A stretch of DNA of 14,142 nt from Nitrososphaerota archaeon (GCA_016200035.1 JACQFM010000072.1:1-14142), one strand, 5' to 3'; counted from the first letter of the stretch, positions 1 to 7,128 are shown. The notes: a model not told the origin generated them from the letters alone. Numbers and translations: made by a program.

Positions 1-223
1 CCACTTTGAGGGTCATTGTACTTATCACACGAGAAATACTCCTTATCCTAAGAGCAATTGCTTTATCAAAATCTTCTTGAGATGCCGCTTGAATTTCCAC
101 AATTATGTCGTAAGCTCCAAAAGTAACATATGCTTTCTTTACTTGAGGAATTCTTTTCAATTCTTCAAGAATATATTCCTCGGTGCCAAGATCACAATTT
201 AACAAAATATATCCAAGATGCAT
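1..223 (-). CDS. Lrp/AsnC-type ligand-binding (RAM) domain protein, 3' end outside window
   Basis: Reading leftwards from an ATG at 223-221, the frame is open for 74 codons and leaves the window before a stop. The protein begins MHLGYILLNCDLGTEEYILE and contains the pattern AYVTFGAYDIIVEIQA, followed by RIRSISRVISTMTLKV. This is the beta-alpha-beta-beta-alpha-beta pattern of the Lrp/AsnC effector-binding (RAM) domain: a G-YD turn in the middle and an 'I-S-T-T-L' strand at the end. There is no N-terminal DNA-binding HTH, so it is a stand-alone RAM protein, a type common in archaea that binds amino acids or similar effectors as dimers or octamers. It resembles the RAM gene at 5477-5722. Only a weak TATA-like element (about 248-254) lies at the expected distance, so it may be co-transcribed with the tRNA upstream on the same strand. 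The effector and partner are unknown. Confidence 0.8.
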   Translation of the reverse strand, partial: MHLGYILLNCDLGTEEYILEELKRIPQVKKAYVTFGAYDIIVEIQAASQEDFDKAIALRIRSISRVISTMTLKV

Positions 224-271
224 ACTTTTTTCTTTCAAACATCGTTACTTAACTTTGTCTATAGATTTGAA

Positions 272-346
272 AGCCAATGGAGGGATTTGGACCCTCGACC
301 TTCTGCTTACAAGGCAGATGCTCTAGCCAGGCTGAGCTACATTGGC
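272..346 (-). tRNA. tRNA-Thr (anticodon UGU)
   Basis: On the minus strand the sequence folds as a complete 75-nt cloverleaf. The acceptor stem is GCCAATG/CATTGGC (7 perfect pairs), the D-stem GCTC/GAGC with a loop containing the GG pair, the anticodon stem TCTGC/GCAGA with loop CTTGTAA, the variable loop AGGTC, and the T-stem GAGGG/CCCTC. Anticodon TGT decodes ACA (Thr). The discriminator base is T (position 272), as expected for many archaeal tRNA-Thr. CCA is not encoded and there is no intron. One oddity is the T-loop, which reads TCCAAAT: position 55, nearly always U (pseudouridine), is C here. A TATA-like element lies 27 nt upstream of the 5' end. Confidence 0.97.
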
Positions 347-372
347 ATCAGGTAAAAGGGAAGTCGGGGTGG

Positions 373-379
373 TTTAAAA
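373..379 (-). promoter_or_regulatory. TATA box of the tRNA-Thr gene
   Basis: On the minus strand TTTTAAA begins about 27 nt upstream of the mature tRNA 5' end at 346. That is the spacing expected of an archaeal box A element for a transcript starting at or just before the tRNA. The intervening bases are G/C-richer, with no competing TATA element. Confidence 0.5.
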
Positions 380-399
380 TGTTATTACGTAAACCAAAG

Positions 400-407
400 C
401 TTAAATT
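400..407 (+). promoter_or_regulatory. TATA box of purS
   Basis: CTTAAATT is centred about 25 nt before the GTG start of purS at 429, so the transcript would start at or within a base or two of the start codon (leaderless). There is no Shine-Dalgarno-like sequence before the GTG, which fits. Confidence 0.5.
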
Positions 408-428
408 AATTACAGTAAAACGAACTCT

Positions 429-689
429 GTGCCTTCTTTTAGAGTAAATGTGATAATAGAAAACAAACCCGAGATAAGTGATCCGGAGGGAGACACGATA
501 TTACATGATTTAATTTTAAAAGGAAACCATGCCTCGGTGAAAAAAGTCCGTTCTGGCAAGATGCTAAAATTCGAAATAGAGGCAAAAAACAAAAAGCTTG
601 CAGAAAAAACTATTTTGGACTTGTGCAATGAATTTAGAATATATAATCCACTAGTTAGTCGCGTGACCGTTGAGAGCTTTGATACTTAG
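429..689 (+). CDS. purS: Phosphoribosylformylglycinamidine synthase subunit PurS
   Basis: PurS is the small structural subunit of the three-part FGAM synthase. It bridges PurL and the glutaminase PurQ and helps ammonia pass between them. The 86-residue product has the family length and the typical signature: FRVNVIIENKPEISDPEGDT at the start (cf. V-V-L-K-..-V-D-P-Q-G-..-I in the family), a G-K-ML-K-FEIEA segment in the middle, and a C-terminal CNEFRIYNPLVSRVTVE strand (family: 'LLANPVIEDY-vei'). The start is GTG at 429, chosen because the conserved beta strand follows at once and a TATA box sits 25 nt upstream. It is the first gene of the purine cluster but is separated from purQ by a gene on the other strand, with which it overlaps by 4 nt at the stop codons. 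It must therefore be transcribed separately from purQLF. Confidence 0.92.
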   Translation: MPSFRVNVIIENKPEISDPEGDTILHDLILKGNHASVKKVRSGKMLKFEIEAKNKKLAEKTILDLCNEFRIYNPLVSRVTVESFDT

Positions 690-1126
690 CCGCTTTTTAC
701 TACCTTTCGTCTTAAAGCTGTAGTATCTTCTAAGGCACCATCTATGAGAAGCTTGCTACGAAGATGTCTTGCCAAATCAGTTTCTGTTATGATTCCGGCA
801 AGCTTACCGTTCTCCAAAACAAGCAGCCTGCGAATGTTATTATTTATCATTTTTTGAACTGCGTCTTCGATAAGGGTTGTGGGCTCTACCCACCTAAACT
901 TGTATGACATTATCTCAGAAAGTGGTGCATCGGCACTTTTTCTATCAGTAACAGAAACTTTGCGAGCAAGATCTCTTTCTGTAACTAGGCCGATAGGATT
1001 GCCATCTTTGACTACTACCAAGGAGCTAATCTCTTTTTCAGCAAGTAAAAGAGCAACATCCTTTGCGGTCTTGTTGTAATCTATGGTTATTACGTTACGA
1101 ACCATTATCTCTCGCACTTGGGCCAT
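686..1126 (-). CDS. Two-CBS-domain protein
   Basis: The 146-residue protein is little more than a Bateman module. The first CBS domain lies at about residues 7-57 (IMVRNVITIDYNKTAKDVA, then GLVTERDLARKV) and the second at about 72-124 (IMSYKFRWVEPTTLIEDAV, then GIITETDLARHL). Each ends in the family's G-[LI]-[VI]-T-E-x-DL motif, where the Asp/Thr residues usually contact the ribose of AMP, ATP or a related ligand. A short basic tail follows. There is no enzyme, channel or DNA-binding domain attached, so it probably acts by binding a partner protein. It reads against the purine genes, sits between purS and purQ, shares its stop region with purS, and diverges from purQ across a 77-bp gap in which each gene has its own TATA box. 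A role as an adenylate sensor for the purine genes is suggestive only. Confidence 0.9.
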   Translation of the reverse strand: MAQVREIMVRNVITIDYNKTAKDVALLLAEKEISSLVVVKDGNPIGLVTERDLARKVSVTDRKSADAPLSEIMSYKFRWVEPTTLIEDAVQKMINNNIRRLLVLENGKLAGIITETDLARHLRSKLLIDGALEDTTALRRKVVKSG

Positions 1127-1149
1127 AGCTTCTACCAGAACTAATTCTC

Positions 1150-1156
1150 ATAAAAA
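1150..1156 (-). promoter_or_regulatory. TATA box of the CBS-domain gene
   Basis: On the minus strand TTTTTAT is centred 27 nt upstream of the ATG at 1126, giving a predicted leaderless transcript. It lies in the 77-bp divergent region shared with purQ. Confidence 0.5.
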
Positions 1157-1173
1157 TGATTTCATTCGATTCA

Positions 1174-1180
1174 ATTTAAT
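1174..1180 (+). promoter_or_regulatory. TATA box of purQ (purQLF unit)
   Basis: ATTTAAT is centred 27 nt upstream of the purQ GTG at 1204. It implies a separate leaderless promoter for purQLF, which is needed because the gene before purQ is on the opposite strand. Confidence 0.55.
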
Positions 1181-1203
1181 AATGCTCAGAAGCTAAGAAA
1201 GCT

Positions 1204-1884
1204 GTGAAAGTAGGTGTTGTAGTTTTTCCAGGTAGTAATTGTGATAGAGACATGCAACATGTACTCTCAGATGTGTTTAAGTTAAAAACTGAAATGTTAT
1301 GGCATGAAGAAGAGATCCCAAAAAATTTTGACGCCATAATACTTCCAGGTGGCTTTTCATATGGAGATCGTCTGCGAGCTGGAGTTATTGCGGCACACAG
1401 TCCTGCGATTTCAGGTATCAAGAAGATGGCTGAAAAAGGAATGCCAATACTTGGAGTCTGCAACGGTTTTCAAATTCTTGTTGAAGCTGGGCTGTTGCCA
1501 GGCGCCCTTCTCAAAAACACTTCTCTTAGTTTTATGTGTAAGTGGACCGAGATAATAGTAAAGAATAACAAAACTCCGTTTACTAACAAGCTGAAAATAA
1601 ATCAAAGAATTCCTATTCCTATTGCAAATGGAGAAGGAAGATACTATGCTGATAAAGAAACTCTAAGAACGCTTAAGAAAAACAAGCAGATAGTCTTTAC
1701 GTATTGCCAAGAGATTAATGGCTCTTCACTTAACATAGCCGGAATTTGTAACAAAGAAGGAAATGTGGTAGGAATGATGCCACACCCAGAAAGAGCGGCT
1801 GAGCCAGTAATAAATCCAATCGACGCTAAACCGGCTTCTATGATCTTCCAGTCACTTTTGAAAAGTTTAGGTGTGGCACAATGA
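1204..1884 (+). CDS. purQ: Phosphoribosylformylglycinamidine synthase, glutaminase subunit PurQ
   Basis: PurQ is the class I glutamine amidotransferase that releases ammonia for PurL in the conversion of FGAR to FGAM. The start MKVGVVVFPGSNCDRD is the family signature. The nucleophile is Cys86 in GVCNGFQ, and His194 and Glu196 in MPHPE complete the triad. The oxyanion region is LPGGFSYGD at residues 48-55. The length of 226 residues is normal for the stand-alone PurQ of archaea and Gram-positive bacteria. The start is GTG, with a TATA box 27 nt upstream. The stop codon overlaps the purL start (ATGA), so the two are translationally coupled and made in step. Confidence 0.95.
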   Translation: MKVGVVVFPGSNCDRDMQHVLSDVFKLKTEMLWHEEEIPKNFDAIILPGGFSYGDRLRAGVIAAHSPAISGIKKMAEKGMPILGVCNGFQILVEAGLLPGALLKNTSLSFMCKWTEIIVKNNKTPFTNKLKINQRIPIPIANGEGRYYADKETLRTLKKNKQIVFTYCQEINGSSLNIAGICNKEGNVVGMMPHPERAAEPVINPIDAKPASMIFQSLLKSLGVAQ

Positions 1885-4046
1885 GTCTAACTAGGCAAGA
1901 GTACACTACTCTTGAAAAAAAAATAGGACGAACCCCAAACAAGCTCGAACTGCAGATAGTTGCCGCAGAATGGTCTGAGCATTGTTCTTACAAATCTTCC
2001 AAGAAACACTTAAGAATTCTTCCAAGAGAAGGCGCACGAGTAATTTCTGGTAAGGGATATGATTCAGGTGTACTAGACGTCGGTGATGGATATGTTGTCA
2101 CAATCCACATAGAAAGTCACAATCATCCGTCAGCCGTGGAGCCATATGGTGGTGCTGCAACAGGAGTTGGCGGTGTTATAAGAGATATCTTGTCAATGGG
2201 AACAAGACCTATCGCAATATTAGATGGATTGAGATTTGGTGATATAGAAAAAGACTCTCATGCAAGATGGCTTTTCAAAAATGCAGTTAAAGGAATAGCA
2301 GATTACGGTAACTGCCTTGGAATTCCAACTGTAGGAGGTGAAATTGAATTTGATAAGTGTTTTACAAATTATGCTCTTGTTGATGTAGCAGCAATTGGAT
2401 TTGGAAGAAAAGAAAGACTAATCAAAAACAAAGCCGATAAAGATGATTTTGTGATTTTGATAGGTGGGGCTACTGGGCGAGATGGGATAGGCGGTTCGCA
2501 ATTTGCCTCAGATACGCTAGAATCGGAGAATCGCTCGGCAGTTCAAATCCCAGATCCATTCATTGAAAAGTTAGTTATAGAGGCAATACTTGAAGCCAGA
2601 AACCAAAATTGTATCAAAGCTATGAAGGACTTGGGAGGAGGAGGACTATCTTGCGCAATATCTGAAACCGCAGACGCCCTTTCTGTGGGAATTGAACTAG
2701 ACGTAGCACGAGTACACAAGAGAGAACCAGGCATGTCTCCATCTGAAATTATGGTTTCAGAATCACAGGAGAGAATGCTTTTGATAACTGACAGACAAAA
2801 GCTACCTGTACTAAAAAAAATCTGTGAAAAGTTTCGGGTTCCTTATTCTGTCATTGGAAGAGTAAAGGATGATAAAATGATGCAAGTCAAGGTCGAAACA
2901 AATACTATTGCAAATCTTGCGTGTAATATAGTTGCAAATGCTCCACTTTTAGATAGAGAGGCCTCAGAGCCTGAATATATTAAGAAAATAAAAAAAGTAA
3001 AAAAACCAAACACTCCCAGAAACCTATCAAAAATTCTTCTTAAGATTCTTGAGAACCCCAACATTGCAAGTAAGATATGGGCATATGGACAATATGATCA
3101 CGAAGTTGGGATAAGAACAGTAATAAAACCTGGACAAGATGCTTCAGTCCTTAGGCTAGATAACGGGAAATTCTTGTCAGTAAAGATAGATGGTAACTCA
3201 AAGCATTGTTACATAAATCCTCGTGAGGGTGCTGTAGGTTGTTTTGAAGAAGCTTGCCGAAACGTTGTCTGTACTGGTGCAACTCCTATAGGGATGGTAG
3301 ATCATTTACAGTTTGGAAATCCTGAAGACCCAGAAATCTTTTGGACCTTTAGACAATCGCTGGAAGGACTTACAGAATTTGGCAAATATTTTGAAATTCC
3401 ATGTGTAGGTGGTAAAGTTAGTTTTTACAATGAAACTAACGATGGGCCAATAAAACCTACTCCACTAATTGGGGTTCTAGGATTAATAGAGAAAGACTCT
3501 CCATTTATACAAAAGATCACAGACGGAGACTTGCTATTTGTCATTGGTGAGACAAAAGATGAGCTTGGTGGATCTGAATATTATGAATACATTCACAATA
3601 TTGTAGGTGGGGTTTGTCCTGCTGTTGATCTTAGGACATCAAAAACAAATATGTGGGCTCTATTAGAAATTATAAACGAAGGCTGGGCAAATTGTGCTCA
3701 TGACTGCTCTAAGGGGGGTCTTGCAATAGGAATTTGCGAGCTGTGCATCATTTATGAGATCGGATGCACCGTAACCATGGATAAGATTCCTCAAGTGAAA
3801 CTGAGATCTGACGAAACGCTATTTTCTGAATCACATTCAAGATACCTACTTGCAGTAAGTCCAAAAAACGTCAAAAAGGTAGTAGATCTATTGGATGCAA
3901 GAAACGTTTTGTACGGATTGGCAGGTAAATTCGTCGGTTCGAGAATCATTTTCAAGAAAAACGCCAAAACTGTGGCAGATCTAAGAGTTGATAAGGCGCG
4001 AGAAAAATGGTTAAACTCAGTGGGGCAGCTTGTGAAACATGGTTAA
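1881..4046 (+). CDS. purL: Phosphoribosylformylglycinamidine synthase subunit PurL
   Basis: PurL uses ATP and ammonia to turn FGAR into FGAM (fourth step of de novo IMP synthesis). At 721 residues it is the small form that needs PurS and PurQ. The N-terminal AEWSEHCSYKSSK (residues 29-41) contains the conserved catalytic-site His34. ESHNHPSAVEP (residues 78-88) and the following GGAATGVGG are the nucleotide-binding core. DLGGGGLS at 250-257 is the glycine-rich loop of the first AIR-synthase-like half. The second half repeats the fold, with NPREGAVGCFEEACRN and a matching DCSKGGLA. The ATG overlaps the purQ stop by 4 nt and the gene ends inside purF by 8 nt, so purQ, purL and purF form one tight operon. 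No defect is visible. Confidence 0.97.
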   Translation: MSLTRQEYTTLEKKIGRTPNKLELQIVAAEWSEHCSYKSSKKHLRILPREGARVISGKGYDSGVLDVGDGYVVTIHIESHNHPSAVEPYGGAATGVGGVIRDILSMGTRPIAILDGLRFGDIEKDSHARWLFKNAVKGIADYGNCLGIPTVGGEIEFDKCFTNYALVDVAAIGFGRKERLIKNKADKDDFVILIGGATGRDGIGGSQFASDTLESENRSAVQIPDPFIEKLVIEAILEARNQNCIKAMKDLGGGGLSCAISETADALSVGIELDVARVHKREPGMSPSEIMVSESQERMLLITDRQKLPVLKKICEKFRVPYSVIGRVKDDKMMQVKVETNTIANLACNIVANAPLLDREASEPEYIKKIKKVKKPNTPRNLSKILLKILENPNIASKIWAYGQYDHEVGIRTVIKPGQDASVLRLDNGKFLSVKIDGNSKHCYINPREGAVGCFEEACRNVVCTGATPIGMVDHLQFGNPEDPEIFWTFRQSLEGLTEFGKYFEIPCVGGKVSFYNETNDGPIKPTPLIGVLGLIEKDSPFIQKITDGDLLFVIGETKDELGGSEYYEYIHNIVGGVCPAVDLRTSKTNMWALLEIINEGWANCAHDCSKGGLAIGICELCIIYEIGCTVTMDKIPQVKLRSDETLFSESHSRYLLAVSPKNVKKVVDLLDARNVLYGLAGKFVGSRIIFKKNAKTVADLRVDKAREKWLNSVGQLVKHG

Positions 4047-5475
4047 AGAAAACTGCGGTGTTGTAGGGATCTTTAGCTTGGACGGTGCAAATGTTATTCC
4101 AATGGTGATCGATTCTTTACGAGCCTTACAACATCGTGGTCAAGAAGCTTGGGGCATTGCGGTACCAAAAAAGCAACCTTACAAACAGCTAGGTCTTGTT
4201 TCTTCATCTGCATCAGAATTTGACAAAATAACAAGAGAATATGCTTCTCCAGCTGCCATAGGTCATGTAAGATACTCTACAATGGGAAGCAGTAATCTTG
4301 AAAATGCACAGCCGTTAAAAGTAAAGGACCTCTGTATTGCCCATAATGGTACTATAGCAAATGTAGAAGAATTGGGCGCAATGGTAGGAGGCTGCACTTT
4401 TACTCCACAAAATGCAAGTGACACACTTGTTGCTGCAAAAAGACTTGTATCTTTAATGACAAACAATGGAAAGCTTGGAAGCGCACTCTCAATTCTTAAA
4501 AATGAGATGGTTGGTTCTTTTTGCTTTACTTTTGTTTCAGATGATAATGCTGTTTACGCAGCACGTGATCCAAAAGGATTCAGACCGATGGTGATTGGGC
4601 ATAGAAAAGATATGAACACCTACATTGTTGCATCGGAATCATCAGCGCTGGTTGCAGTTGGTGCACAACTAATGAGGGACGTGCAGCCTGGAGAGCTGCT
4701 AAAAATAAGTAACTCTGGGCTAGAATGCGAAATGTTTTCTGATGAAAAAACACACGCACATTGTTCGTTTGAATTTACTTATTTTGCTCATCCATCAAGT
4801 ATTATGGAGGGTTCTAACATTTACATAGCAAGAAAGAAAATTGGACAATTTCTTGCAAAAAAATTTCCAATTAGAGATGCTGACATTGTAATACCAGTTC
4901 CAGACTCAGCAAGGCCAGCTGCACTTGGTTACGCACAAGAGCTTGGAATTCAATTTGAGGAAGGACTGCTCAAAGACAGATATAGCAGAAAAGGACCTCT
5001 GCGCAGTTTTATCGAACCACACCAAAGTGATCGTGTTGAAATCAATCGTTGGATAATTCCAATTACTGAAGTAATAAACGGCAAGCATGTTGTTGTTGTA
5101 GATGATAGCCTAGTTAGGGGAACAAGCTCAAAGGCAATAATTAAAGCGCTGCGTAGAGCAGGTGCCAGAAAAATAAGCATGGTCATAACATATCCTCCAA
5201 TTCGCTTTCCATGTTATGCTGGTATTGATTTTCCATCTCAAGAAGAGCTTGTAACGTTTTTTGATGATGATAAGTTGTACACAGAAGAAGAGATCACCGA
5301 AAAAGTGCGTCAAATAATTGGCGCAGATTTTCTTGGTTATAATGACGCAAAGAACTTGGCAGACGCTGTGGGTATGCCAGTTGATTCTATGTGTTTTACA
5401 TGTTCTTCTGGCAATTATGCGCCGCTTGGCATAACGCCTATCTTCAAAAGCAGAGCAGAAATAAAAGGCGAGTAG
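4039..5475 (+). CDS. purF: Amidophosphoribosyltransferase PurF
   Basis: PurF carries out the committed first step of purine synthesis: glutamine plus PRPP gives phosphoribosylamine. The N-terminal Ntn glutaminase domain begins MVKENCGVVGIFS. Cys6 is the expected nucleophile once a five-residue propeptide is removed by self-cleavage. The HRGQEAWG and GHVRYSTMGSS motifs follow. The C-terminal phosphoribosyltransferase domain holds the PRPP loop VVVVDDSLVRGTSSK (residues 351-365). Four cysteines, Cys242 (AHCSFEFTYFA), Cys392 (PCYAGID), Cys452 and Cys455 (CFTC), fall where the Bacillus-type enzyme binds its [4Fe-4S] cluster, so an Fe-S enzyme is likely (inference by family). At 478 residues it is full length. 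It overlaps purL by 8 nt and is followed after 1 nt by a RAM-domain gene. Confidence 0.96.
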   Translation: MVKENCGVVGIFSLDGANVIPMVIDSLRALQHRGQEAWGIAVPKKQPYKQLGLVSSSASEFDKITREYASPAAIGHVRYSTMGSSNLENAQPLKVKDLCIAHNGTIANVEELGAMVGGCTFTPQNASDTLVAAKRLVSLMTNNGKLGSALSILKNEMVGSFCFTFVSDDNAVYAARDPKGFRPMVIGHRKDMNTYIVASESSALVAVGAQLMRDVQPGELLKISNSGLECEMFSDEKTHAHCSFEFTYFAHPSSIMEGSNIYIARKKIGQFLAKKFPIRDADIVIPVPDSARPAALGYAQELGIQFEEGLLKDRYSRKGPLRSFIEPHQSDRVEINRWIIPITEVINGKHVVVVDDSLVRGTSSKAIIKALRRAGARKISMVITYPPIRFPCYAGIDFPSQEELVTFFDDDKLYTEEEITEKVRQIIGADFLGYNDAKNLADAVGMPVDSMCFTCSSGNYAPLGITPIFKSRAEIKGE

Positions 5476-5476
5476 T

Positions 5477-5722
5477 TTGGAAATAGCGTATGTTTTAGTA
5501 AAAAGCAAGATGGGACATGAGGTTGACGTAATGAATGATATTCTAAAAATAGATGGCATAAAAGAGGTGATGGGCACTTATGGTGTATACGACATATTTG
5601 TTAAAGTTCAAGTACCAACAAGAAATGAAATTGAAAGAGTGATTACTCAAAAGATTCGCAGAGTACGTAACGTAATTTCGACGACCACACTTTCTGTAAT
5701 TCCAGAACAGGGAGGCAAATAG
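5477..5722 (+). CDS. Lrp/AsnC-type ligand-binding (RAM) domain protein
   Basis: This 81-residue protein consists only of a RAM (Lrp/AsnC effector-binding) domain. It begins MEIAYVLVKSKMGHEVDV, has the central turn GTYGVYDIFVKVQVP, and ends RRVRNVISTTTLSVIPEQ. There is no DNA-binding domain. Such proteins in archaea assemble as dimers or larger rings and bind amino acids between subunits; they may act by mixing with full-length Lrp proteins. The start is TTG at 5477, one base after the purF stop, so the gene must be in the purQLF transcription unit. That position suggests a sensor of a pathway-related compound such as glutamine, but the ligand cannot be read from the sequence. It is related in pattern to the incomplete gene at 1-223. 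Confidence 0.85.
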   Translation: MEIAYVLVKSKMGHEVDVMNDILKIDGIKEVMGTYGVYDIFVKVQVPTRNEIERVITQKIRRVRNVISTTTLSVIPEQGGK

Positions 5723-5723
5723 A

Positions 5724-5730
5724 CTTTATA
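5724..5730 (+). promoter_or_regulatory. TATA box of the membrane-anchored protein gene
   Basis: CTTTATA is centred 27 nt upstream of the GTG at 5754, directly after the stop of the RAM gene. It fits a new, leaderless transcription unit. Confidence 0.5.
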
Positions 5731-5753
5731 GTAAGAAAAATCTACTAGGTATA

Positions 5754-6125
5754 GTGAACGGTAAAGTTGTTGTGGCTGCTGCGGGTAGCATTGCAGTAGC
5801 AGTAGCTGCTTTTATGATGATAACGACATTTGGGACATCAGAACAGTATGCAATTGATGTAGATCCTCTCAAGGACCCACAGGATTTGTTTACAACTGCA
5901 CGCGTTAGCATACATAATACGGGAAGAGCGCCACTTACCAATGTAATAGTAGACTACGAAGGGCATACTGACAAAATTCCCGTGTTAATGCCAGGTGAGA
6001 AAGTCATAATGTCGCCACCCTCTGGAAATGCGCTAAAGCAAGTTACCGTAACTTGTGATGAAGGTCTTCATGTCACAAAACCTTACCGAATCCCCACAAA
6101 GATGCCTGGTATGATGGGTTCTTGA
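5754..6125 (+). CDS. Membrane-anchored protein of unknown function
   Basis: I do not recognise this 123-residue protein as a named family. Residues 1-3 are polar, then about residues 5-26 form one hydrophobic, alanine/valine-rich segment (VVVAAAGSIAVAVAAFMMI), which reads as an uncleaved membrane anchor or signal. The rest is hydrophilic and probably faces outside. It contains TARVSIHNTGRAPLTNVIVD followed by LMPGEKVIMSPP. This strand pattern, with its 'N-T-G' turn and later 'PGE', resembles CARDB-like or other immunoglobulin-like beta-sandwich domains (inference only). The tail is rich in proline and methionine (PTKMPGMMGS). The GTG start is chosen because the hydrophobic segment starts right after it and a TATA box lies 27 nt upstream. 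It sits between the purine operon and purC without any visible link to purines. Confidence 0.75.
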   Translation: MNGKVVVAAAGSIAVAVAAFMMITTFGTSEQYAIDVDPLKDPQDLFTTARVSIHNTGRAPLTNVIVDYEGHTDKIPVLMPGEKVIMSPPSGNALKQVTVTCDEGLHVTKPYRIPTKMPGMMGS

Positions 6126-6148
6126 CTAGTTGCTGTGCTTGTATATCA

Positions 6149-6156
6149 ATTTAAAT
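6149..6156 (+). promoter_or_regulatory. TATA box of purC
   Basis: ATTTAAAT is centred about 28 nt upstream of the purC TTG at 6181. It supports TTG as the start of a leaderless message and a separate promoter for purC. Confidence 0.55.
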
Positions 6157-6180
6157 CGGATGTAGATTAATGACCGATGT

Positions 6181-7008
6181 TTGAAGTTTCTGCGTTCAGG
6201 AAAAGTAAAAGACATCTATGAGTTGGACGACGGCAATTTACTTTTTCACTTTACTGACAGGGTTTCAGCATTTGATGTAAAGTTACCCACTCCCATACCA
6301 AGAAAAGGCGAGATTCTTTGCAAATTCGGAGAATTTTGGTTTAAAGAACTTCCTAATCCAAACCACTACGTAAGAACCGAAGGTAAAGACAAGATGGTAG
6401 TAAGAAAAATGAAAATGATACCAATCGAGTGTGTTGTAAGAGGATACTTTTATGGAAGTTTGGTAGCAAGGTGGAAAAAAGATGAGGTTAAAATTCCTAG
6501 TAATGCAGACACTAGAATAGCTTCAAAACTCCCTGAACCAATATTTGATCCTACTACAAAATCCGAGTCACATGATGTGCCTATAACAAAAAAACATGCT
6601 GTAGAGCAAAATCTCGTTACTGCAAATGAATACCATTGGCTAGAAGATACATCAATTGTAATCTATAAGAAAATGACAAAGATAGCAGAAAATGGTGGAT
6701 TTGTACTGGCAGACCTGAAGATAGAATTTGGAAGATTCGAACAAGAGATTCTCCTTGGCGATTCAATAGGTCCAGACGAGTACAGGATGTGGCCAAAAGA
6801 GAACTACCAAGTCGGGAAAATTCAAGAAAGTTATGACAAACAGCTTCTCCGTGATTGGCTAACTGAGCGTGGTTATCAGGACAAATTCGAAAAGGAAAGG
6901 CAGGCTGGCAAAGAACCTATTGCACCAGAGCTGCCATTAGAGCTTTGTAAGCAGATGTCTGAAAGATATATTGCTGCATACAAGCGGATTACTGGCCGTT
7001 CACTCTAA
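6181..7008 (+). CDS. purC: SAICAR synthetase PurC
   Basis: PurC joins CAIR and aspartate with ATP to give SAICAR in IMP synthesis. The 275-residue protein starts with the SGKVKDIYE nucleotide-binding loop (residues 6-14), then DRVSAFDV (26-33), ECVVRGYFYGSL (83-94) and LADLKIEFG (177-185). The C-terminal block runs IGPDEYRMWPKENYQVG and then SYDKQLLRDWL, which matches the long form of the family (typical 'T-P-D-S-x-R-F-W' and 'DKQ-hvRD-L'). It is about 40 residues longer than the Bacillus-type enzyme. The TTG start is preferred because the upstream ATG at 6177 is out of frame and the family N-terminus begins at once. It is probably a single-gene unit, with a TATA box upstream and T-rich DNA downstream. 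Confidence 0.95.
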   Translation: MKFLRSGKVKDIYELDDGNLLFHFTDRVSAFDVKLPTPIPRKGEILCKFGEFWFKELPNPNHYVRTEGKDKMVVRKMKMIPIECVVRGYFYGSLVARWKKDEVKIPSNADTRIASKLPEPIFDPTTKSESHDVPITKKHAVEQNLVTANEYHWLEDTSIVIYKKMTKIAENGGFVLADLKIEFGRFEQEILLGDSIGPDEYRMWPKENYQVGKIQESYDKQLLRDWLTERGYQDKFEKERQAGKEPIAPELPLELCKQMSERYIAAYKRITGRSL

Positions 7009-7089
7009 CTCGAATCTTATTATTTTTGAAGATCCTTATTTGCCTGTTTTAGTCGTTAGAAAGCCGCCAGATCGTCACCTTTTCCAAAA

Positions 7090-7122
7090 AATGCCTTTTT
7101 TTAAAAATTTTTATAGATTTTT
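7090..7122 (+). terminator. T-rich termination region after purC
   Basis: After purC there is first a short T5 run (about 7023-7027), then T7 at 7096-7102, A5 and T5, then a further T-rich stretch to about 7122. Archaeal RNA polymerase stops on T-rich tracts in the non-template strand without needing a hairpin, so this is the likely end of the purC transcript. Confidence 0.4.
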
Positions 7123-7128
7123 GTATTG

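Noticed and set aside
224..271. TTTCAAA/TTTGAAA inverted repeat between the tRNA and the RAM gene as a terminator hairpin
   Set aside because: Seven AT-rich pairs with a loop of nearly 30 nt would not be stable, and archaeal termination does not need a hairpin.
5128..5577. 149-codon open frame on the minus strand across purF and the RAM gene
   Set aside because: It is antisense to two well-supported genes. Its translation has erratic composition, and no promoter-like element sits at its start.
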